DNA of 64,000 bases, taken from contig JBBHKE010001969.1 of the NCBI GenBank assembly GCA_037447655.1, positions 493,841 through 557,840 of the forward strand, written 5' to 3'. This DNA comes from Zygnema cylindricum. Its lineage: Eukaryota > Streptophyta > Zygnematophyceae > Zygnematales > Zygnemataceae. Shown piece after piece: positions 57,091-64,000 of the stretch. The translations under genes were made by a program, and so were the position numbers. The first letter of the stretch is position 1, and every line of letters starts with the position of its first letter. The notes under the pieces were generated by a model, which worked only from the letters and a program-made list of their open reading frames with translations, had not been told where the DNA came from and did no database searches.

Positions 57091-57918
57091 CTAACTCAAC
57101 GGACCGATGGACCTAATGTGTAAATGAGAATGGTGGTGTTCTTCCTCCCACGGTTGGAAAGTCCTCCCTTCCTTCATTTGTCGAATAAAAAAGACAAAAT
57201 TGGCCCAATTTTCCGGTCGGAATAAACGCTCGTTCATTCGTAGGAATGTGAAGGCTCCCATTGGTTCGTCCTCATTCATGCCTTCGAATCTCAGCCTCGA
57301 CTGTTGAATAATCTGCAAAAAAGAGAAAAAAAATTACATCAGATTTATTCAATTCAATTTTACATCAGATTATGAGTAATTTGTCTGTTATAAGTGAACA
57401 ACAACATTATTTTTTAAGTGTAACAACAACAACAAGATTTTAATGCATGGTTTCCTGAGTTCAACGGAAAAAAAAACGCATTCTACATCAGGAAGGTTCA
57501 AGGTCGCCCTGACTACTCAATAATGTGCGAATAGAAAAAGCCCGGACATACATCAAACTTCTTTACTTTTTCCTAAATTGAATGGAAAAATCGAATTTCA
57601 AAAAGAGTTTAAACAAAACAATCCGTGACCTCTCTCCCTCTCCCTCTCCCTCTCTCTCTCTTATCGCTCTCTCCCTCTCCCTCTCTCGCTCTCTCTTTTG
57701 CTCCCTCTCCATCTCCCTCTCTCGCTCTCTTTCTCACCTGAGCATGAGCACTCGTATCGTATCTCGCTAAAGCATTTTCTCCCGAAATCCGGACTCCGGA
57801 AACTTTTGCGGCTCCCACCACCTGTTGTAAAAGACCCTTGGGACTACAACCTGCCCACATGCGTTGTTCCTGGTCTCTCATTTCAAAGCAAGAAGAGTTT
57901 AGCGTCAAAATAAAAAAA
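57091..57918 (-). CDS. beta-amylase C-terminal exons (partial gene)
   Basis: Two exons join in phase: 57,738-57,918 (donor CAG/GTGAGA) and 57,091-57,312 (acceptor TTTTTTGCAG, stop TAG at 57,091-57,093). The first reads TLNSSCFEMRDQEQ, then VSGVRISGENALARYD: this is the glycosyl hydrolase 14 region containing the GENAL glutamate, the catalytic base in plant beta-amylases. The second reads EPMGAFTFLRMNERLF, ENWANFVFFIRQMKEG and TFQPWEEEHHHSHLHIRS, the normal C-terminus. Beta-amylase releases maltose from starch ends. Only about the last 130 residues are present; the N-terminal barrel, with the catalytic acid, is not recognised upstream in the window. The intron holds a CT repeat (57,628-57,736). 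It may be a gene fragment, or the 3' end of a gene with very long introns. Confidence 0.75.
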
Positions 57919-58305
57919 CTAAGTACAAAATAGAATGTATACTACCACCATTATGATACTTTATAATAAAGGGAATTACATGAGTCCTGTAACTGGCAAA
58001 TCTGGCCCAGTAATCGAAGTAAAATTGTGCGATTTTGTAAAAGAAGTACAGTTTTTCAGTACAATTACAGTGATTACTGGCCAGTATCGCCTATAATCGA
58101 ATACATATAATTACACTATAACACCCATATGAGACTACTCAGAAAAACAAGTGATTATTTAAGAAAGCGAGGAGATCACAACAAAATTCTCACCTTATCT
58201 CTGCACTGTTTCGGGCACTCATATCGGCTGTTTCAAGAGTCGATGTTTGGTTGTAATTCGTTGATTGGGGTTTGACTGTTTGAAAAATATCCGAAACTTC
58301 AACAC

Positions 58306-61300
58306 CTGGCAATTGTGACAGTTGCTGTTGAGGACTTTGGGTCTGAGAGGGTCTCACCAGACACATATTTGTCAAAAGAACTAATAGAACAATTAGCGAC
58401 AAAAAAAAAGAAAAAATGAACAGATGCAGGGGCATCGAAATTAAAACTATATTGTTAATCGTTATTAGCATTAAGAAATAACTAACATGAGGACTGCTTT
58501 AGTGTTGATATTACAAAGACGATTCTGAACCGCTTAAAGAATGTGAAAGAAATTAACAAAGTGATAATAACACTATTTTAAGTTCCGAGGCCAGAAAAAC
58601 CGAGATCGGATTAGTGTTATTGTTGTTATTGGCGATTCACAGTATAGATAAAAAATGGAGCACAAAGGCAATAGTTCTTACATAAGTAACCAGTCTCCAT
58701 TTATCTCAAGCCCCACTCGAATATTAACAAACGCATCATTTGACGTTGCTTTGTCCAGTCCAACAAAAATATCCTTCTCTGCCAAAGGATCGTCACGAGT
58801 ATCAAGCTCCAAAAGGCGAGACAATAAAAAATCAATTTGCCTTCAAAGTGTAATATTTCCATCCACTGGTGACTGTAAATATGCCTGTAAAATAATTCCA
58901 ACTTTGGTAAAATAAGAGATAGAACAACAGGTTCTGGATAAAAAATTGAAAGACCAACCCATTCAGTTTTTCCCACGCACAAAGTTGTGAGGAAAAAGAT
59001 GAGACTGACAAGCAATAGCACATCACAGGTTAAGAGTTTTCTGATCCATCCATGATTTTGTAAACAAATTTGCACGCCTCACATTTTCAAAAACCACAAT
59101 GCGACTATCAGATGTCTGTATCAGTGTTTTCTCATATAGAAATACGACAAATTTACATGAAACTGCATGTCGGTTTAGTGTTAAAAATCTGGAAACAGTT
59201 TACCATAAGTCAAACAGGGCGATTGCTGACATTAATGATACATAAGACTTTGAAAAAAAGAGGCTTGCACAGTCAAGAGTCTTTCAAAACAATTGAGTCA
59301 TAATGTGAGTCAATCCTGATTCTCTTCTGACTCCTAACTGGCAGAAAGTGAAAAGGATTAAGCGGATTACTAAAAACGGTGCCTTAATACATTGAGAATA
59401 CTTCTTACAGGGCCCACATGCTTGAGAATGTCAAAAAGCTCCTCCTTTAATTCTAAACGCAAAAGTTCCCGGAGCACTCGCTGTGACCGGTGTTGCACTT
59501 CAGGGTCCTCCTCCCTGTTTTCCAACCACATTGTAGTTACATAAGAGTACATGAGAAAAATTATCATTGAAATCCGTAAAACAACTCATAGGTGGTGGTA
59601 ATGCTAGAGAATAAAGCGGCATAAAAAAAGTTCCAAGTGGTTATGTCCATAAGCCCCACTGAGTGTGGCAGTTACAAGAAAAAAAACGAAAACAGTTCCA
59701 AGTGGTTATGTCCATAAGCCCCACTGAATGTGGCAGTTACAAGAAAAACAACGAAAACAGTTCCAAGTGGTTATGTCCATTAATCCCCATTGAGTGTGGC
59801 AGTTACAAGAAAAACAACGAATTTCTATCACTCGTAGTTGAACATTTTTTTCTTCATAAATTACAATTGCATAAAGACAGCATTGGCTGACGTGCATTAT
59901 TATGCATGGAAAGCAGAACTACAACGGCAAAGAGCTACAAAACTAGGTTTCTTTTACTTCAGAAATGATGACAAGTACTGGCAAAACATGAAACTATCGA
60001 GAAAGTCATTAATTAACATTCTGCAGACTTTGTAGTGTCTATTTCCATGCCTCATTGGATAAGCGGATAACTACAGGGCTAAGGGCACAAAAGGACCCGT
60101 TATCTTCCTATTGGAAGATACAAGACCCGATTACTAATGTAACTGCCAAAAATCACAATAATCGTACAAAATGACGTATAGCTGTTGCTAAATTGTTACA
60201 CGAAGATGCATACAGTTTTTCAAAATGTTCAAATATCATACTTGTACAGGGCCCTATGAATAGGATAGCATGGGCTTTCAGGAGCTGAACACGCTATATG
60301 ATTATAATAGTATGGGCCCATGGGAAATAGACACGCTACAGTGACTGTGACGCATTAAGTGGTTAGAGTCCACATACCTGAAGGAGCTTTCAGAGCTTTG
60401 TTGCGACTAAGTTGTTTGACTCCGTTGTATCTTCCTAGTTTAAATGCCCAAAACAGGTACAGTCATTTGTCATATATCCACTATTCTCCTTTAAGATAAA
60501 TTTTCCATTCACAATCATGACGTGGTTAGAACATGGAAGGACGTGACTTGTCAAAACTTTAGTTCTTTCCTGAACTTAGAAACCATAACACAAATGACAC
60601 ACTTGACAAAAAATGTTTAAGGTCTGCCTGATTAAACAACTATTTTTTGATAAAAATTATCAGACGTATTAAAAACAGATCACATTAGGGTATAATTATG
60701 ATGGTTTTATCGGCTTTAAAAACAAAAGGACTCGTCATTAATGGACATGAAGCCCTCTTCAAGCTTAAAACGTAAAATAAAGCAAAATTTACCATGGCAT
60801 ATCCACTGACTTTCTTTTCGTATTCTAAATTAAAGAAATTCCATGGCCCTGGCCCCTCGCAAAGTGCACAATCAGACAAGATTTCTCAAAGAGGAAATGT
60901 ACCATGAGAATATGACTAAAATTACTAAGTCATGGATGTTTTTGCGATTCAAATGCCAAGGCAGGAGGGAAGTGAAGCCCACCACCAAACAGGAATGGCC
61001 AGTAAAGCAGTCAACAGTAGAAAGCGTTCTCCTAGGGATACATCAAAAGCTGGAATCTGCCCAAAAGAAAACACAAAGGACTTAAAAGTGTCCAAATTGA
61101 ACTGTTTCAACTGTTTCTTGCTTTCAATCAAAGATACATAGAACTATTCGTGGAGAAACAACAACCGAAAGGAGTTTGAAAAGCTCTTCGCAAAAAACAC
61201 GTCATGAAACAAAGATAAATGAAGCATACTCACTTGCGTTAATAAAAAGGTTAGGAATAATGAAAAAAAATATCAATGGCAGAAAGCTTCATATGACAGG

Positions 61301-62822
61301 TATTGCACACACGTAACAACCTCACCTGTTCTAATGCACGGTCTGCTGATTGCTGCAGAAGCTCAAATCCTCCCTTAGGTTAAGGTCTGCGAGCTGTTCC
61401 AAATCAATTGAGCACACTTGAAGTTGCAAACTTAACTTACTTCATCAAGCGCACATTATTGCAAGGAGCGTGGCAAAAGGTGAAATGGAAGGAAAGAAGC
61501 TGATAGGAGAAATCCTCGCCACACAACATGAAAAGATAGATATCATGGGCTCACCACATTAGCCATCCATGATTGGTTGTTGTCCAATATTGACTGAACC
61601 TTATCTTGAAAGTCTTTAACCGCAAGATCCTGAAAAATCATTACATTCCCTCCGCAGCATCCTCTCAGAATACAGAAAAAAAAAACTTCAAACGATAGTG
61701 AATTGACGTAAAGATATTCACATTTGACAACATCAACACAAAGCCCAACAATATTCTACACATATGCATATCGTTTCACTGTTACCCATCCACCTACTTT
61801 AGAACAAAGCAATCCTTATTCATCATGCGTAAGTTGAGATATCCGAAAATAGTTACTCTTGCCGAACATGTTTCAATCACTCTACCAACATAACTCCTTA
61901 GAAGGACAGGAAAAAGGAGCATTAATTATTGCCCATTGCTATCTTGGTCATTCAGGCTAGACCCACAACAACAAAGAATTGAGAGATGAAAGTTACAAGT
62001 TGACAAAATTAAAAATCACGAAAAGAAACAATAATAATGACCATTGCTATTTGGTTATTGGGGCTTGCAAAACTCACATATCCCAAGTAAACTGGTGGAG
62101 CTCTTGTGTTGAATGAGCTGATTGCAGTCTGTCTTATCTGTCCATATGCGAAAAATCAGAAAAAAAAGTCAGCTAGAACAAAAAGGACATTTTTTGCTGA
62201 AAATACAAAAAGCTCTCTCACCACAGTTATCGCTACAGTTCATTTCACAAGCCCCGATAGTCAAAAACACTCAAAGATCATAGATTTATCCTCACATGTG
62301 TCACCAGCAAACTGAAGAACTAACAACAAAAACATTTTTTAGGACATGAGGGTTTACCTTCTGTATAAAACCAACCAACAAACTGAAGATGAGCAACAAC
62401 AAAGGCATTTTTTAGAAAATGAGGGTTTACCTCCATGAACTCAGATAAAGCATCTTCCTCAGCCCTTCCAGCCAAGCTTGAGATAGGGGAATTGCTTTTT
62501 ATCAGAATTGTCCCACCTCTCATAAAAGACAAAAATGTTCTACGATATCTAGTAACATCAGTTCTTACAGAAAAGACAATACTGCCAAAATCTTCCTTTT
62601 GGCAACTGGCAAGTCTGCCTTGATGGAGAGGAAATCTTCGTTTCCATTGTGATAGACAATGGCCCCCTGCTTCTTCAAAGACATTTATTGAAAAGTCTAG
62701 TTTTGACTTTAAGTAGGCATTGCATTGAAGGCGAGAGAAAGCCTTGGGAGGCTTATTACATTCTATATTTTTAACAGAGTGAAAAAACATAACATTGGAC
62801 TCAAGTGTGGCTGTACCAGTAA
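58306..62822 (-). CDS. candidate multi-exon host gene, unknown function
   Basis: Minus-strand exons, 5' to 3': 62,822-62,431; 62,137-62,078; 61,629-61,555; 61,373-61,326; 61,056-60,986 (weak donor); 59,514-59,409; 58,884-58,682; 58,380-58,306. Most borders are good (GAG/GTAAAC, TAT/GTGAGT, GTG/GTGAGC, CAG/GTGAGG, CCT/GTAAGA, CTTAT/GTAAGA) and all phases are compatible, including with the beta-amylase exon at 57,918. Landmarks: VFEEAGGHCLSQWKRRFPLH, SCQKEDFGSIVFSVRTDV and ISSLAGRAEEDALSEFME (exon 1); AISSFNTRAPPVYLGY (2); FQDKVQSILDNNQSW (3); GGFELLQQSADRALEQ (4); RVLRELLRLELKEELFDIL (6); RQIDFLLSRLLELDTRDDP and FVNIRVGLEINGDWLL (7). Exon 7 has an in-frame TGA at its 14th codon. Exon 5 might instead be terminal, ending at TGA 60,949-60,951. 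The 5' end is not found and I do not recognise the family. Confidence 0.5.
59631..59825 (+). repeat. 65-bp tandem repeat, three units
   Basis: Units at 59,631-59,695, 59,696-59,760 and 59,761-59,825 beginning TTCCAAGTGGTTATGTCCAT, with only a few differences among them. It lies in the intron before exon 6 of the candidate minus-strand gene. The 75-codon plus-strand frame across it is just the repeat. Confidence 0.92.
60040..60940. other. intronic or intergenic sequence
   Basis: Nothing recognised except a short A-box-like stretch near 60,055 (GGATAAGCGGATAACTAC) without a B box. It lies between exons 5 and 6 of the candidate minus-strand gene. Confidence 0.4.
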
Positions 62823-63600
62823 CTGAAATAATATTTATGTGACAGCAGTTCATCCAACTAGTTATAGATGTCCATTAGACATATTGGTGCATTAAATACA
62901 ACGCCAACATCCAGCAAAAAGCAAAACTTTACAAATTGAAAGGATAATTCAATTTCACCAGTAAAATAAGGTAATACAGTTTCAGCAGGGAGAAATATTG
63001 AACGAATAAATAAAAATTTGTGTTTCTTTTGATAAGAACAAACCTTGTGAAGAGATGTTTGTAAATGTTCATAAACCTAGACGTCCAATAATTTTTATTT
63101 TCATAATATAAAGTATTTGCTGCTTTCTTACAAAAATATATTCGCGTTGGAGTTCATAAGCGTGGTTTTCTCGGTTGTCAATGCGACTTCAGGGATCTCT
63201 TGTGATATTATTCTACAACTGAGTTTGTTTTATTATTGGATAAGGTTATATTACCCTATCTATTTGTACCATATATCTTATTGTTGAGATTATATTACTT
63301 TATCTATTTGCTCCATTTTTCCTACTGCTAAGATTGTATTACCTCATCATTTTGTACCTTATTTTACTGGTGAAATTATATTATCCTTTCAATTTGTAAC
63401 ATTTTGCCGCTGCCGCTGGATGCTGACGTGTATTTAATACAGCAATATGTATAATGGAAGTTTGCTGACATCTATACCTGATTAGATGAATTGTTGGCAT
63501 AGAAATATCAATCCAATTACAGGTACTGCTATTCTTGAGTCCAAAGTTTTGTTTTTTCACTCTGTTAAAAATGTGGAGTGTTATAAGCATAGGTGTTTCA
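62780..63600. repeat. large inverted repeat including part of an exon
   Basis: The left arm (about 62,780-62,990) is complemented by the right arm (about 63,335-63,590). Matches include CAAATTGAAAGGATAAT/ATTATCCTTTCAATTTG, CACCAGTAAAATAAGG and its complement, and the exon stretch TTTTTTCACTCTGTTAAAAA. The spacer of about 345 bp has three tandem variants of GATTATATTACTTTATCT. Confidence 0.8.
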
Positions 63601-63603
63601 TTC
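63523..63603 (+). pseudogene. inverted partial copy of exon 62,431-62,822
   Basis: After acceptor CAATTACAG the plus strand reads TAILESKVLFFHSVKNVECY, matching TATLESNVMFFHSVKNIECN at the start of the minus-strand exon. Homology stops at about 63,590, and a family D element begins at 63,604, so the copy is incomplete. Confidence 0.75.
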
Positions 63604-64000
63604 CATAGTTCAAAAGTAGGTGAAAGTAGGCCCATACAATATGCCTATTGTATGCAAAACATACAATATGCCCTTAAGACCCATATTGTATTGGTTGAAA
63701 AATGAAAAAAAATAGTTACAGGGTTGTGTTGCACACCGATTGATAGAGAATTAAACGTCATGTCTAAATTTTGAAAAAAAATCGGACAAAAAAAATAATA
63801 TCTGTGAGTTTTGAGGTAAAACTTTTTTAAACCGTCAGATTCAGACGATCGGACGGTCTCTGATCAAAGTAGTGATCTAAGAAGATCACATGAAAAGCCC
63901 ATAACACAACTTACGAAAGGACTATCTGTCATATTAGCGTCTGCAAATTTGAACGTCCGCGTGTTTTAGTTCGCTAAAAAAATTCGTCCGTCGGCGTGCG
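63604..64000. mobile_element. family D element, reverse orientation, cut by window end
   Basis: Begins CATAGTTCAAAAGTAGG and follows the complement of 18,718-19,352 (CATACAATATGCC, GACCGTCCGATC-type block, CACATGAAAAGCCC) to the last base of the window. Its far end and target duplication are outside. Confidence 0.88.

Noticed and set aside
58194-58305. Longer version of the exon ending at a GTGAGA donor (58,194)
   Set aside because: Its open frame does not match the phase delivered by the upstream exon, and the compatible frame hits a stop just after 58,306.
60045-60100. Another tRNA-like module
   Set aside because: There is an A-box-like GGATAAGCGGATAAC but no B-box-like motif at the expected distance.

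Overview
The window is eukaryotic nuclear DNA, most likely from a land plant or a charophyte-type green alga. The support is a plant-type beta-amylase C-terminus (57,091-57,918, minus strand), plant-style Ty1/copia, gag-protease LTR, LINE and hAT elements, T-rich introns with GT-AG borders, and a 10-N scaffold gap at 17,072-17,081. No bacterial operon, rRNA, CRISPR array or organelle gene was seen. Species cannot be fixed from sequence alone. Host genes are sparse and fragmented; most of the window is mobile DNA.

Layout. 1-7,540: a candidate five-exon plus-strand host gene of unknown function, its introns filled with G-rich, CT-rich and TA-rich tracts and a hAT-type MITE. 7,541-17,071: decayed DNA transposons (several MITE families with TAGTG or CATAG ends and 8-bp target duplications, one hAT transposase remnant), GTAC-rich DNA and tandem duplications. 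17,082-19,352: a displaced exon fragment and two complete MITEs. 19,998-24,471: three solo LTRs with a host-like exon between them.

24,776-39,144 is a nested Ty1/copia complex. An outer element flanked by AACTA carries a solo LTR of another family (TSD CACAT) and a second copia element, itself split by a solo LTR that contains a further, opposite-strand solo LTR (TSD CTAAA). 39,844-53,242 is a non-autonomous gag-protease LTR element whose 5' LTR was split by a third, complete copia element (40,430-46,875, TSD CTATT). A 5'-truncated LINE follows (53,630-55,105).

55,106-64,000 returns to host-like sequence: a minus-strand chain of small exons of unknown function (62,822 down to 58,306) that is phase-compatible with the two beta-amylase exons, a 65-bp tandem repeat, and an inverted duplication of one exon next to a MITE at the window end.

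The most interesting signal is in the copia-type LTRs. Ten LTR copies, diverged and in both orientations, each carry a tRNA-like module (A-box-like and B-box-like motifs followed closely by TTTT) antisense to the element's genes, then a stem-loop whose stem changes by compensating substitutions while its loop stays constant, plus a GTAC-rich palindromic block on the promoter side. This looks like a retained, probably Pol III, antisense transcription unit built into an LTR lineage.
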